DNA of 64,000 nt from Blastomussa wellsi (taxonomy: Eukaryota; Cnidaria; Anthozoa; Scleractinia; Plerogyridae): the NCBI GenBank assembly GCA_947652115.1, contig OX393561.1, forward strand, positions 24,530,878 to 24,594,877. The letters run 5' to 3'. The position numbers and the translations under genes are program-made. Shown piece after piece: positions 12,347 through 22,886 of this stretch; position 1 is the first letter of the stretch; each line of letters opens with the position of its first letter. The notes under the pieces were generated by a model. That model did not search any database. It saw nothing but the letters and a program-made list of their open reading frames with translations, and was not told the origin of the DNA.

Positions 12347-13096
12347 GACTTTATGTGCTCGTTACATGAGGAAAAAAGGCCTCTTCAACTAACCAATTAC
12401 AGTTTTCGATAGAAAATATAAAAAGCTTCTATTGTCTAAAATATAAGGCGATTTGGTATTGGCTATGCGTTGCAAGGGCTGTTCAATAAGTTCACGTTTC
12501 CGTCGATTATTTATTTTTCTGCAATGGGAATTTGTTTATATTCCTGTTATATGAAGAATGTGATTGCTAGTCTAAGAAAAAGGGTAAAAAAATATAGGTC
12601 ACCATACTCGTTTATGAGAAAACGACGATTTATCTCCTTCACGAGCAAAGCCGCAAATAAAACGCCGCAGTTTTCTTTAGGTGCGCGCGGTGATGACGCA
12701 ATAAATCGTGCGCAGTAAGGATGCGCAATGCAATACAGGGGAATGACCTTAAGGGCGGAAAAAGTAATTTAGACCATAGCTGAGAGCAACAGAAAAGAAA
12801 ATAATGACCAAATAACTGAGGAATCTGCTTTAAGTGTTTCTGTTCACCAACACATGTTTGGTGTCTCACATTACATATTGCGCGAAAAAATCATCTGATG
12901 CAATGCTGGCCAAAAATGTGCTAATATGTGCCTCAAAAGGCCGAAAAATCTTTGTCCTCCTGTATTTAATATTTAACAAAAGTGCTACAATTTCATTTTT
13001 TATGAAGTGATACGCAAAAATGCCAAAATTCGGACGAAACATTGACCAAATTACAATGCACTCGTATTTCGTCTTGTTGTTTACACAATCGCTTAC
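12347..13096. other. Gene-free stretch, possible small foldback element
   Basis: No coding signal. The pair 'tttcgcgcaata' (about 12312) and 'tattgcgcgaaa' (about 12876) is inverted and may bound a roughly 580-bp non-autonomous element, but no target-site duplication was identified. Confidence 0.3.
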
Positions 13097-13260
13097 CTCA
13101 ACTCTTCCTCTGAAGCACTCTTTCCTTCGAGTTCTTGGTTTAAATCAAACTCTTCTCCACTGGAAATTCCACCAGTCTCACTGTCAATGTCACTTTCAAC
13201 GTCGCTGTCACCTCGGGCACAAATATCGGCAACTTGTTCAGCCGTGAAACACGCGTGGAC
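13097..13260 (-). CDS. Acidic candidate exon with splice donor
   Basis: Minus-strand open stretch rich in Asp/Glu/Ser ('ARGDSDVESDIDSETGG', then 'SSGEEFDLNQELEGKSASEE'), ending at a good donor (gtaagcg) at about 13096. The acidic N-terminal style and its position upstream of the 12305-11987 frame suggest an N-terminal exon of a transposase gene (piggyBac-like proteins often begin this way). This is inference from composition; no catalytic domain is present between the two. Confidence 0.3.
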
Positions 13261-13910
13261 CCTTACTCGAAGACGCCATTTTGAAAATAGCCTTTGTTGT
13301 CACACAGCTTATGCTCGTGGTGAATTTTGACTAGCCAATAAGGTGCATGGATTGCAAAATGGGTTCAAAGTGATTGGCTACAGTCATAGACTATTTTTAG
13401 AGCAAAATTTGTTCGGTAACGCAAAAAGCCGCTGTCACAGTAACAAAAACATCATCGATAGTCAGACATCTAAATTTGCAGGGGTCGTCACCAAATGGTT
13501 AAGTGATGAATATTTATCAGAAGTGCAGAAGTAGAACAATTTACATACCTTGAAAGGATGCCAGTGATGCGTGACTTGACAGCACGCACTTGTAATGAAT
13601 GTCACGTACCAGTACATGCGTAAAAATTTCTCTTCGTTTTTGAGAGTTTCTTTGGAGGAAATATGTACTCCTCATCGATTTCCGTTTCTTGTACGTCATT
13701 GTCAGACAACATACAAAGCGTTTATTCTTTGTCTAAAATATTTTAAATTATTTACCAGCAAGGATGCATTTAGTTGCCGGCGACGAAGCCGTTCGCAGGC
13801 AGCGAAAATCGCTGGTCGCCGGCCGAAAAGGAAAACCCTGTTGTTAGGATAGGAAGAATTATCTTGAGGATGTAAATGCTCCCTACAGAAAAAAGAAGGA
13901 ACATAATGAC
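13261..13910. other. No supported gene; GC-rich inverted motif
   Basis: Mostly AT-rich. Around 13777-13825 there is a GC-rich patch ('tgccggcgacgaagccgttcgcaggcagcg', then 'gctggtcgccggccg') containing imperfect inverted copies of 'gccggcga'. No gene signals. Confidence 0.35.
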
Positions 13911-14509
13911 TGTTACGGATCTCATTTTAACTTGTTATTGCGTGACCTACGTCATTGTCACATCGAATCAATACCTCTTTGTTTTCCTGTTGTATCCCTG
14001 CGAGTTTTTCGGTGTTATTTTTTATTCGGTGTAAGATCCGCATGTTAGTTACATGTCAAGTTCAATGAAAGATAGATTTGAAGGATCGTTACGATTACTA
14101 GAGGTATAAAAGCCGGGAAAGAGGTATGTAATCTCGTTTATTCTTTTATTTGGATCTATTGCCAAACGTAGCGTTTTCAAATGCTATATTTGTTACGCTT
14201 ATATTCCTTTATATTGTTAAACGTGCTGCAATGCGTGCCACACATGCTTCATTTAAGATCGTTTCTTTTAGCTTAGATTTAGTAGTAATTTAGTTTTATC
14301 GGTCATTGTATTTTCAGTTTTTACGGAATTTCAAGTAATAAATAATCCGAGAAGCAAGACGCTTGAAGTTTCTGTTTATAAAACGTTTCTCCATTGCGGC
14401 GTTGGTTTGTGTTGAATGAATGGAATGATGCCGGCGTCCGCCCCCTTATAGTAAAAACTCTTTCGAAAGAAACTGATCGATCCATTGGATAAAGAATCTT
14501 GTTCTAACA
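13911..14509 (+). repeat. Putative 5' LTR of BEL/Pao element
   Basis: Begins TGTTACGG and ends near '...gttctaaca', fitting the TG..CA convention, and contains a TATA box 400 bp ahead of gag. No second copy is found downstream of pol, so the boundaries cannot be confirmed by pairing. A primer-binding site was not identified with confidence. Confidence 0.4.
14105..14111 (+). promoter_or_regulatory. TATA box of BEL element
   Basis: TATAAAA in the context 'gaggtataaaagccggg', about 420 bp before the gag ATG and inside the putative LTR, where an LTR retrotransposon promoter is expected. Confidence 0.5.
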
Positions 14510-14531
14510 CTCGAAGTTCTCGGCGGATAAG

Positions 14532-16490
14532 ATGTCAGATTCCGAAGATTCTATAGGAATAGGATCTAGCAGAGTTCGAAATCTTACCGAAAAGGGAAAA
14601 ACCTATCATTTACAAATACTCAAGGATCAAAGGTCGTCCGCCCAGCGATCATGGCGAAAACAGCTCAACAGAGTGATAAATGTCATAGCGGATACCACAA
14701 ATCAAAATCTCATAATGAGCGAAAGAACGTTTCTGGAAGCAAAAATGGAAATTCTCAGCGCGGCAAACGAGAAGTTGTACAATTTTCTGGAGGGAAATTA
14801 CGATGCGAAGAAAGAAGCATTAATGAAATTTGAGTATATTGACCGCGAACATTCCGACGCTTTGAGAAAAGTAAACGAAAGGATATGCAAACTAAAACAA
14901 GAGACTGGAAGTGAAAAATCACGCATATCTAGGCGCTCTAGTCAAGACTCTCACAGTCGAAAGTCAAACGGATCATCAACCGCTTCTTCGTTAGCCAAAA
15001 GGAACGCTATTGCTGCAAATGTCGCGAGGCTGAAAACTGAACTGGAATTTGCCGATGCCGAGGCGCAAAAAACTAGAGCTCTGAAAGAGCAGGAAGATGA
15101 ATTGAAGAGGTTTAAACTCACCAAAGAACTGGCGGTGGCAAAGGCAGAAATGGAAGCCTTAATTGAAAACGAAGGAGACGAGGTTGTCGCTAAAGAAAGT
15201 TTACCAGATGAAATTGACATAAACTACGTCCTTCAAAATTATCTGAAAACACAGGTATCATCCGTAACAAATATTGACAATTTGACTGTGGAGACGAACG
15301 TAGAATCCGAAGACAGGCATTTAGAAGAAAATCCCAGGAACAATGGTATTCCTGTGGTAAAGAACGAGCCTGTAGCCACTCCTTCGAAAATTACACCCGC
15401 TGAAGAGACTATTAGCTTACCCAAACAGGAGCCCGCGATTCCTACTCCTAAGTCACTAAATCCGTTTGCCCCCGAGTTCGAAGCCAGTCCGTTTGCAAGA
15501 TACGATCCGTATTATACTGCAGACTACGAGCCATACAAACACCAAGAAACCAAGACAAGTGACTCACCTCGCAAGTCCACTGTTGAAGATCCCTTAACTA
15601 GATTAGCCGACATTCTATCTCAACGACGATTGCAGGATACTCTTCCGCTTCCCGAACCAGAGATCTTTAGCGGCAATTTGTTACACTACCCGGTATGGCT
15701 GAAGTCCTTTGAGACCATAATAGAAGGGCAGACAGAGAAGGTATCTCAGAGACTGTACTATCTTGGGAAGTACACGACAGTTGAACCTAAAGAAGCAATC
15801 AGTGGCTTACTGCTACTGGAGACTGAGGACGCATACAAACAGGCGAGGAAGATCCTATCCGACCGATTTGGTAACCCCTTCCTTGTTGCAGACGCTTACA
15901 GAAAAAAAATAAACGAATGGCCCAAGATTCCTCCCAACGATGGAACGAGCCTGCGCAAATTTTCAGATTTCCTGATTCACTGTCAGACGGCTACGAATGC
16001 AATGAAATACCTAAAAGTCCTTGACGATCCGGATGAAAATCAAAGGATGGTTCACAAACTCCCTCGTTACCTTATCGATCGTTGGAGTCGAGAAGTAGAC
16101 CGCTGGCTTAATAAGGATGACGATCTACGTCACAGCGAAGAAACCTCATCCAATGTACGTAAAGGCGAAATGGACTACCCTCCGTTCTCTGTATTCTGCC
16201 GTTTCCTTCAAAGGGAGTCTAGAATTGCCTGCAACCCTGTAACAACTGTAAGACCTCAGAAGGAAGAAGTCGCGAAGGAAAATTCAGATAAAGGACTCAA
16301 GTTGAATGGTTTTAATAGAAGAAAACGTCCTAGCTTCAATGCCCTTGCAGCTGAATCCCATGAAGTAATGGACAGCAACATTAACGACAGGAAGGAAAAG
16401 AAGTCCGAAGCCACCTCCTGTCCACTGTGCAAAGCATCTCACGACTTGGACGTGTGTAAGCAGTTCCTGAAGAAGTCAGGGATTTCATAA
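14532..16490 (+). CDS. gag: BEL/Pao gag polyprotein
   Basis: 652 residues, ATG at 14532. Residues about 40-230 are charged and helical, with Glu/Lys/Ala repeats likely to form a coiled coil. Residues about 365-530 match the DUF1759 gag domain of BEL/Pao elements ('LPEPEIFSGNLLHYPVWLKS', 'RLYYLGKYTTVEPKEAISGL'). The C-terminus begins the nucleocapsid ('CPLCKASHDLDVCKQFL') but stops at 16490. The matching second CCHC knuckle continues in another frame immediately afterwards. A one-base frameshift near 16470-16485, either mutation or programmed, therefore separates gag from pol. The product would form the virus-like particle that packages element RNA. Confidence 0.85.
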   Translation: MSDSEDSIGIGSSRVRNLTEKGKTYHLQILKDQRSSAQRSWRKQLNRVINVIADTTNQNLIMSERTFLEAKMEILSAANEKLYNFLEGNYDAKKEALMKFEYIDREHSDALRKVNERICKLKQETGSEKSRISRRSSQDSHSRKSNGSSTASSLAKRNAIAANVARLKTELEFADAEAQKTRALKEQEDELKRFKLTKELAVAKAEMEALIENEGDEVVAKESLPDEIDINYVLQNYLKTQVSSVTNIDNLTVETNVESEDRHLEENPRNNGIPVVKNEPVATPSKITPAEETISLPKQEPAIPTPKSLNPFAPEFEASPFARYDPYYTADYEPYKHQETKTSDSPRKSTVEDPLTRLADILSQRRLQDTLPLPEPEIFSGNLLHYPVWLKSFETIIEGQTEKVSQRLYYLGKYTTVEPKEAISGLLLLETEDAYKQARKILSDRFGNPFLVADAYRKKINEWPKIPPNDGTSLRKFSDFLIHCQTATNAMKYLKVLDDPDENQRMVHKLPRYLIDRWSREVDRWLNKDDDLRHSEETSSNVRKGEMDYPPFSVFCRFLQRESRIACNPVTTVRPQKEEVAKENSDKGLKLNGFNRRKRPSFNALAAESHEVMDSNINDRKEKKSEATSCPLCKASHDLDVCKQFLKKSGIS

Positions 16491-18529
16491 AGGCAAATGC
16501 ACTTTGCCTTGGATGTCTGAAGTGGGGGCACATGAAAAGAACCTGTAGAAGAAGACTGGTGTGCAAAACCTGCAATGGCTTCCACCCGACTTCCCTTCAC
16601 AGTGACCCCGCTCCAAATGAAAACGAACAAGACAGTGGTTCAAGAGATACACCAATAGCCACCTCCCATCGCGTTAACCTCTCTGATATGAAGAACATGA
16701 ATCCATCCTGTATGCATTCGCTGATTGTTCCCGTATGGATACACCATAGAAGAGATAAGAGGAAGAAGCTGCTAACCTATGCCCTTTTGGATGAGCAGTC
16801 TGACGCTTGTTTTGTGAAAGAAGATCTTCTCGAAAGATTAGACGCCAACGGACCCGAAGTCGAACTAAAGTTGTCAACATTCCTAGCAGAGGAGGTAATC
16901 AAAAGCCGAGGGATCGAAGGCCTGGTTGTACGTGGCTATAATGAAGATGTAGAAATTCCACTCCCTAAAAGCTACTCAAGATCATCTATCCCAGCTAAGA
17001 AGAGTCAAATTCCGAGACCTGAATCCGCCCTTAACTGGCCACACCTTCAGAAGATCTCAGAGAAGATTATGCCCCTAAACGAAGACATAGAAGTTGGACT
17101 TCTCATTGGCCTCAACTGTCCCCGCGCTATCAAGCCATTGGAAGTTATCCCAGGAAAGGAAGATGACCCATACGCCAAGAAAACAGCTCTTGGATGGGGC
17201 ATCATTGGTGCCGTAAGATCGTCGAGTGAAGAAGACACTGAAGTCAAGAGTGAAATTGCGTGCAATCGTATCATTACCCGTGAAGTTCAAGGCACACCAA
17301 AGGGAAAGATGTGTCACTTCGCGTTCAAAACACAAGTAAAGGAAATGATCAGTCCAAGCGATGTGTCTAAAATGTTTACCCTTGACTTCAATGAACGGCA
17401 AGCTGATGAAAAACCCCTGTCCGTTGAAGACCGAAGATTCCTGAGAACAGTGCGCGAAGGTATCCATCAGCTGGCAGACGGTCACTTTGAGATGCCACTG
17501 CCTCTTCGCCACGAAAACTTGGAGCTGCCAAATAGTAAGAGGTTGGCCCTAAATCGCCTTTTGAAGCTGAGAGGAAGACTGTTAAGCGAAGACCAGTTTA
17601 AAAAGGATTACTGCAGCTTCATGGAGGATATCATATCCAGTGGTTATGCAGAAAGAGTTCCCGTTGAGGAGACATCGACAACGAGCAAGCAAGTGTGGTA
17701 CATTCCACATCAGGGAGTGTATCATAAGAAGAAACCGGGAAAAATCAGAGTTGTGTTTGACTGTAGTGCTCTATGTGATGGTCAGTCTCTGAACCAGCAA
17801 CTACTCCAGGGACCAGACCTGACGAACAACCTTACTGGAGTTCTGTGCAGATTCCGTCAAGAACGAATTGCCTTTATGTGCGACATCCAAGGAATGTTTC
17901 ACCAAGTAAAGGTCAACAAGGAACATCGCAACCTCCTGAGATTCCTTTGGTGGGACAATCCAGAGCTGAAGGGAGACCCTGTAGAATTCCGAATGACTGT
18001 CCATTTGTTTGGTGCCACCTCATCGCCGGGATGTGCCAACTTCGCCCTCAAAACTACCGCGGACCAGTACGAAGAAACCTGCGGCAGTGCAGCGGCAGAC
18101 TTCATCCGAAGAAATTTCTACGTAGACGACGAACTGAAATCGGTACCATCCGTAGAACAAGCCAAAGAGTTGATCAAGAACACCAAATCCCCATGTCAGA
18201 AAGGCGGCTTTTGGCTGCACAAGTTTACCTCGAACAGCAGAGAAGTTGTAAGCTCTGTTCCAGAAGAAGATCGGGCAGTAGACGCAAAGGACCACCTCCT
18301 CGTCAGTAATGATACCGCTGTTGAACGTGCTCTGGGTGTTCATTGGTGCATAAAGTCTGATACACTCCAGTTCAGGATCATAATGCAAGATAAACCTCTG
18401 TCACGGAGAGGAATCTTGTCAACAGTCAGCTCAGTGTTTGACCCCCTTGGCTTGGTCTCTCCATTCATTTTGGTAGGCAAGCAAATTCTGCAAGAGCTGT
18501 GCCGAGATGGTTGGTGTCGGCTGGGATGA
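16490..18529 (+). CDS. pol: BEL/Pao pol part 1: zinc knuckle, protease, reverse transcriptase
   Basis: Open frame with first ATG at 16532; its upstream open part supplies the CCHC knuckle 'CLGCLKWGHMKRTC'. Residues about 60-200 are the retropepsin-like (DUF1758) domain with 'YALLDEQSDACF' at the catalytic position. Residues about 390-545 are the reverse transcriptase ('KPGKIRVVFDCSA', 'FMCDIQGMFHQV' with catalytic Asp, and 'NFYVDDELKS' with the YVDD active site). The end is the Peptidase_A17/RT-connection region. The frame stops at 18529, but homology continues without loss in the next frame from 18507, so a single-base indel lies at about 18507-18520. Catalytic residues are intact. Confidence 0.85.
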   Translation, partial: KANALCLGCLKWGHMKRTCRRRLVCKTCNGFHPTSLHSDPAPNENEQDSGSRDTPIATSHRVNLSDMKNMNPSCMHSLIVPVWIHHRRDKRKKLLTYALLDEQSDACFVKEDLLERLDANGPEVELKLSTFLAEEVIKSRGIEGLVVRGYNEDVEIPLPKSYSRSSIPAKKSQIPRPESALNWPHLQKISEKIMPLNEDIEVGLLIGLNCPRAIKPLEVIPGKEDDPYAKKTALGWGIIGAVRSSSEEDTEVKSEIACNRIITREVQGTPKGKMCHFAFKTQVKEMISPSDVSKMFTLDFNERQADEKPLSVEDRRFLRTVREGIHQLADGHFEMPLPLRHENLELPNSKRLALNRLLKLRGRLLSEDQFKKDYCSFMEDIISSGYAERVPVEETSTTSKQVWYIPHQGVYHKKKPGKIRVVFDCSALCDGQSLNQQLLQGPDLTNNLTGVLCRFRQERIAFMCDIQGMFHQVKVNKEHRNLLRFLWWDNPELKGDPVEFRMTVHLFGATSSPGCANFALKTTADQYEETCGSAAADFIRRNFYVDDELKSVPSVEQAKELIKNTKSPCQKGGFWLHKFTSNSREVVSSVPEEDRAVDAKDHLLVSNDTAVERALGVHWCIKSDTLQFRIIMQDKPLSRRGILSTVSSVFDPLGLVSPFILVGKQILQELCRDGWCRLG

Positions 18530-20861
18530 CGAAGTCCCCGACAAGTTAAGACCCAAATGGGAGAAGTGGAGAACTGAACTTCCAGCTTTAGAAAGGCTCA
18601 GAATAGCAAGATGTCACAAGCCCCAAGACTTTTATGAAGTTAAGAATGTAGAGCTGCACCACTTCTCGGATGCTTGTCAGAATGGCTATGGGCAGTGTTC
18701 CTACATCCGACTGGTTGATGTCAAAAATCGTGTTCATTGTTCCCTGGTGATGGGAAAGTCACGTGTAACGCCCCTTAAGCCAGTGACCATACCCAGACTA
18801 GAACTAACTGCTGCTGTCGTCTCATCGAAGATCAGTTGTATGCTGCGGAAGGAGCTGGAGTATGCGCAGATGAAAGAAGTCTTCTGGACTGATAGTAAAA
18901 CGGTGTTAGGATACATCAACAACGACGCCAGAAGGTTTCATGTGTTCGTTGGCAATCGCGTCCAAGAAATACGCGAGCGGACATCTCCTAACCAGTGGCA
19001 CTACGTGGGAACAAAGTCCAATCCTGCAGACATTGCCTCCCGCGGTACTGGTGCCCAAGAGCTAATCGACAACACTTCCTGGTGGAATGGGCCGGATTTT
19101 CTCTGGAATTCACCTAAAGACTGGGATTCCGTGGATGACACTCCCCCAATTCCTCCTGATGACCCAGAGGTCAGGAACATTTCTGCAAGAGCAACTCAGA
19201 TCCAAGAGCCAAAGCTGTCATCTTTATTGGAGCGGTTGACCTATTTCTCCAACTGGCATCGGTTAGGAAAAGCAATTGCCGTCTGTCTCCGATTGCAACA
19301 AAGATTCCGAAAGACAGCCGCTGGAGAACAGAGAGAAAGGAGAAAGGAAGGGATCGGTACATACAAGCCAGTTGATGTCAAGGAGCGACAACATGCTGAG
19401 CTACAAATCATCAGGATAGTACAGAACGAAGTATTCCAAGATGAAATTCAATTGTTAAAGGATGTTAATATTAAATCACCAGCCGCCGACAAGGATGCCA
19501 GCCAGGAAAGGATGAAGACGGTGAAGAAGTCGAGCTCGCTGTACAAACTTGACCCCTTTCTAGATAAAGATGGCGTACTTCGAGTTGGTGGGCGATTGAG
19601 ACAGTCTAGCATCCCTTATGACGTGAAACACCCCGTCATTCTACCCAAGAAAGGACATGTGATGGATCTTATCCTCTGCCACTTTCATCAGCTAATTAAA
19701 CATGAAGGTCGTGGGATTACTCAGAATGAAATCAGATCAAGTGGCTATTGGATTGTTGGTGTAAGTTCCGTAGTGTCCAAACATATTTCCGAATGTGTGT
19801 CTTGCCGGAAGCTGAGAGGTCGAGAACAGAAGATGGCAAACCTGCCTGAAGACCACCTAGAGCCCGCACCACCTTTCACTTTCTGTGCTGTGGACTACTT
19901 TGGCCCCTGGCACATCAAAGAAGGGCGTCGTGAAGTAAAGCGTTACGGTGTTCTGTTTACATGTTTAGCATCCAGGGCTGTTCATGTTGAAGTCGCGAGC
20001 AGTTTGTCTACTGACTCGTTCCTTTATGCCTATCGTAGATTTGTGGGACGCCGTGGCCCAGTACGACAGTTGCGATCAGACCAGGGAACGAACTTTGTCG
20101 GTGCAAAGAACGAGCTGCAACAAGCGTTATCCACATTGCATCACCAGAAGATACAGCAAGAACTGGCGAAGCGCAACTGTGATTGGATAGATTTCAAAAT
20201 GAATGTCCCAGAGGCAAGTCACATGGGTGGAGCTTGGGAGCATCAAATCCGAACTGTTCGAAATGTGTTATCAACGCTTCTCACCCAGCATGCTGCCCAA
20301 CTTGATGATGAAACACTCAAATCCTTCATGGTTGAGGCCGAAGCGATTGTGAATTGTTGCCTGCTGACCGTCGACGCGATTAACTCGCCACAAATGCTTG
20401 AGCCCCTTACACCCAACCACCTTCTTACGATGAAGTCCAAGGTGATACTGCCCCCACCCGGCGAATTCCAGCATGCCGATTTGTACTCAAAGAAAAGATG
20501 GCGTAGAGTCCAGTATCTAGCCAACGAGTTTTGGACAAGGTGGAGGAAGGACTATGTGCAGTCCCTCCAGCCAAGGCAGAAATGGATGGCCAAGCGGAGA
20601 AATCTGCAGGTGGATGACATCGTTGTTGTTATGGATGACAACTCACCTGGAAATAGCTGGAGAATCGCCCGTATAGAGGAAGTATATCCCGATGATGATG
20701 GTCTGGTAAGAAAGGTTCAAATCAAGATTGCCGACCGGAACCTTGATAGAAACGGCCGACCTGTTGGACCACCTGTCAGCCTATGCAGACCAGTTGAGAA
20801 ACTCATATTGCTGTTGCCCCATGAGGAGAAGGAAGACCCAATTTCGAGAAATTCGGTTTGA
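18507..20861 (+). CDS. pol: BEL/Pao pol part 2: RNase H and integrase
   Basis: 784-residue frame that continues pol after a frameshift. Residues about 45-180 are RNase H-like ('HHFSDACQNGYG', 'FWTDSKTVLGYINND', 'TKSNPADIASRG'). Residues about 390-440 hold the H-H-C-C integrase zinc finger ('HFHQLIKHEG' ... 'CVSCRK'). The DDE core has Asp in 'FCAVDYFGPW' (about 464), Asp in 'LRSDQGTNFVG' (about 525) and Glu in 'HMGGAWEHQI' (about 578). The DUF5641 tail runs from about residue 655. The last roughly 8 residues and the stop at 20861 are not BEL sequence. They are read from a Polinton capsid gene in another frame, so the true C-terminus and 3' LTR are lost. Confidence 0.85.
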   Translation: MVGVGWDDEVPDKLRPKWEKWRTELPALERLRIARCHKPQDFYEVKNVELHHFSDACQNGYGQCSYIRLVDVKNRVHCSLVMGKSRVTPLKPVTIPRLELTAAVVSSKISCMLRKELEYAQMKEVFWTDSKTVLGYINNDARRFHVFVGNRVQEIRERTSPNQWHYVGTKSNPADIASRGTGAQELIDNTSWWNGPDFLWNSPKDWDSVDDTPPIPPDDPEVRNISARATQIQEPKLSSLLERLTYFSNWHRLGKAIAVCLRLQQRFRKTAAGEQRERRKEGIGTYKPVDVKERQHAELQIIRIVQNEVFQDEIQLLKDVNIKSPAADKDASQERMKTVKKSSSLYKLDPFLDKDGVLRVGGRLRQSSIPYDVKHPVILPKKGHVMDLILCHFHQLIKHEGRGITQNEIRSSGYWIVGVSSVVSKHISECVSCRKLRGREQKMANLPEDHLEPAPPFTFCAVDYFGPWHIKEGRREVKRYGVLFTCLASRAVHVEVASSLSTDSFLYAYRRFVGRRGPVRQLRSDQGTNFVGAKNELQQALSTLHHQKIQQELAKRNCDWIDFKMNVPEASHMGGAWEHQIRTVRNVLSTLLTQHAAQLDDETLKSFMVEAEAIVNCCLLTVDAINSPQMLEPLTPNHLLTMKSKVILPPPGEFQHADLYSKKRWRRVQYLANEFWTRWRKDYVQSLQPRQKWMAKRRNLQVDDIVVVMDDNSPGNSWRIARIEEVYPDDDGLVRKVQIKIADRNLDRNGRPVGPPVSLCRPVEKLILLLPHEEKEDPISRNSV

Positions 20862-21244
20862 GCAGCATTCGTCAATTGGTGAGAGGAGAAGAGTACCCGT
20901 ACGAGACGTTGGAACTGGTGCACGACGACGACAGCAAGGATCTGACAGGATACTGCAGGTTCCTGCAAGCCACGGGGTGTCTGTGCCGAAAGAAAGGAAA
21001 CATGGTGAGGAGCGAGAAATGGGGACAAGGCAGGAACAGCACGCTGTTCTTATTTGACAACGCGGCCAACAGATGTTTGGACAGTCCCGTGTTGAATCCA
21101 GAACAGAGCGGAGAGGTGCAGCTGGTCCTGAATTTCGGTGCCAATCCAGGAGTCAACATCACCGTTGTGGTGTACGGCGAATTCGAAAACTTGTTAGAAG
21201 TCGACGCCAACAAAGCCGTACTGTACAATGAGTACGAACGCTGA
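20838..21244 (+). pseudogene. Polinton major capsid protein, C-terminal fragment
   Basis: In the frame ending at 21244 the protein matches the C-terminal part of the Polinton MCP at 60150-60533 residue for residue in many places: 'IRQLVRGEEYPYETL', 'YCRFLQATGC', 'KKGNMVR', 'AANRCLDSPVLNP', 'YGEFENLLEVDANKAVLYN'. Nucleotide divergence is high and GC content is higher than in the downstream Polinton, so it is a different lineage. It starts abruptly where the BEL pol ends, with no LTR or target duplication between. It follows the canonical order capsid then protease. Fragment only; the double jelly-roll N-terminus is missing. Confidence 0.75.
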
Positions 21245-21348
21245 TGGAACGCGTGGCCCTGAACAACGTGCAGTTGCACCATTTGGCAGAAGCAGACCCC
21301 GTGTTGAAACCGCATTTTCACGGGACCGTGGCGTGTGACGAATTACCG
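21244..21348 (+). pseudogene. Polinton adenain-like protease, N-terminal fragment
   Basis: Starts with ATG overlapping the capsid stop (TGATG), exactly as in the complete copy at 60533. 'MERVALNNVQLHHLAEADP' and 'CDELPS' match 'IALSNVQLDILAQND' and 'CNELPD' of the later copy. Similarity ends at about 21348 and the catalytic His/Cys region is absent. The fragment is cut off by unrelated AT-rich DNA. Confidence 0.6.
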
Positions 21349-22580
21349 TCGTCCCGTCTTTCGACGAGTTCCGAATTTCTTTGCGTGATTAACCCAGTCA
21401 TGTTGATCCTTTGGAAACCTGATCCTCTGTTCCTGTCAGTGATGAAATTATCAGTTCCTTGAAATACACGACATGATTTCTTTTCTGGCGCAGAAGCAAA
21501 GCAAATAAGCAAAAACAACGTATATATTTCTGTTTGTTTCTATTTCATTTCTTTGTTAACAAGAGCAAAAACTGCCAATTGTAGATTGCTAATTCCGCAG
21601 TTGACACAGTAAACCTTTGGGCAAGCGCTAACAACCAGTCTGTGTTGGTATTCACACATGTTCAAACTGAACTTCAATTGAGAGGACAAAATTGAAACTG
21701 GCCTGTTTATTTGAGTGTTTATCGGTTTCCTGCTATCATAATGTATGCCCGGCTTTTTGACCTGCACTAGATGCCCGGTGGGCCAAAGCCTTGTTTACGA
21801 ATTTTGGTAATAGTTTTGAGTAATAATAACTTTGTTCCAAAATGTCTCTCATTCCGTGCTTGTTCAACTTAAGACAGCTGTAACGAGCAGTGTCCGAAGA
21901 ACTTACAATGAGCTGTTAATATCAGAGCTGAAACTTATTTCTAAACTTTCCGTTGTTTTTTAGAAATGTTTTTCTTAGTTTTCTTAGATTGGGTTCTGTT
22001 TGGTTGGTTTTTCTTTGCTTGGCTTTTTTTCCCCTTGTCTCGATGTTGCTTTTCTCTGTCTTGTTTTTATCTGTAAAAACATCAAGAAGAAAAAATAGAA
22101 AATTAACCACAAATTCTCACGAACATTCTCCCTTCGGTCGTAGGATAGCTGAAAAATTCTTCGGTAGGCACGGTAACAGTGTAGCAGTAACAGTGTAACA
22201 GTGTAACAAGTCAATATTTTCAATATACACAATGAATTCGTCTGATATCAAAAACTTCTATTGGGAGAGAATGAATCCTTGAAATATTTTACTATACCCT
22301 GGCGCCCATGCCCACGGATTTTGTACTTTTCCCAGGTTTTGCTCGTGATTTTTGTCCTCAAACTGTGCGATCGGCCCTGGCTGCTGCGCGAAACATGTGC
22401 AGTCAATGGTGAATTATTATTGAAGCATGATAAAACTCCAAAAACATGCTCGCAACGTAGGATGCGTTTGTGAAAATATGCCTATAGTGTATATAGTTGC
22501 CTATAGTGACTACATGTATTAATTAAAACATTTCCCCCGGAAATCGATTTTCTTTATGAAGAAAATCCTGAATCTGCCAA
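21349..22580. other. No supported gene
   Basis: AT-rich. A T-rich stretch at 21940-22075 and short 'cagtgtaacagtgtaac' repeats near 22180-22210. No coding signal. Confidence 0.4.
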
Positions 22581-22786
22581 TTTTTAGTTTTTAGTTTGAA
22601 TAATTTTGACATCAACTGCCAAGCAGCACAGGTATATTTATATATTTTTAATTCCTGAAGGCATATGTTCATGTGATTGCCAACCAAACTGTCGCTGTTG
22701 TATGCCTGTTGTTTGACATTGATCATATGGAGGAAATTTTCAAGGGCTCGATTAATTTTCCCATATCTCAAGAACTTGCATTGTGA
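22581..22786. repeat. 206-bp exact direct repeat, copy 1
   Basis: Identical as far as I can read to 25126-25331 (offset 2,545). On the minus strand it is open throughout and encodes a 60-residue-plus stretch including 'NRALENFLHMINVKQQAYNS'. It may be a duplicated exon or part of a repeat. Confidence 0.7.
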
Positions 22787-22886
22787 CTTAATTTGTGAAG
22801 CAACCTTAACCTAAAAGGCTCTGGACAATCAAACGCTTCTGTCCATCGTAAAACTTCCTTGGAGGTCCTTTTGTAATGGTGGTTGG

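Noticed and set aside
17845..18309. 154-residue frame inside BEL RT
   Set aside because: Alternative frame of the reverse transcriptase, without any domain signal.
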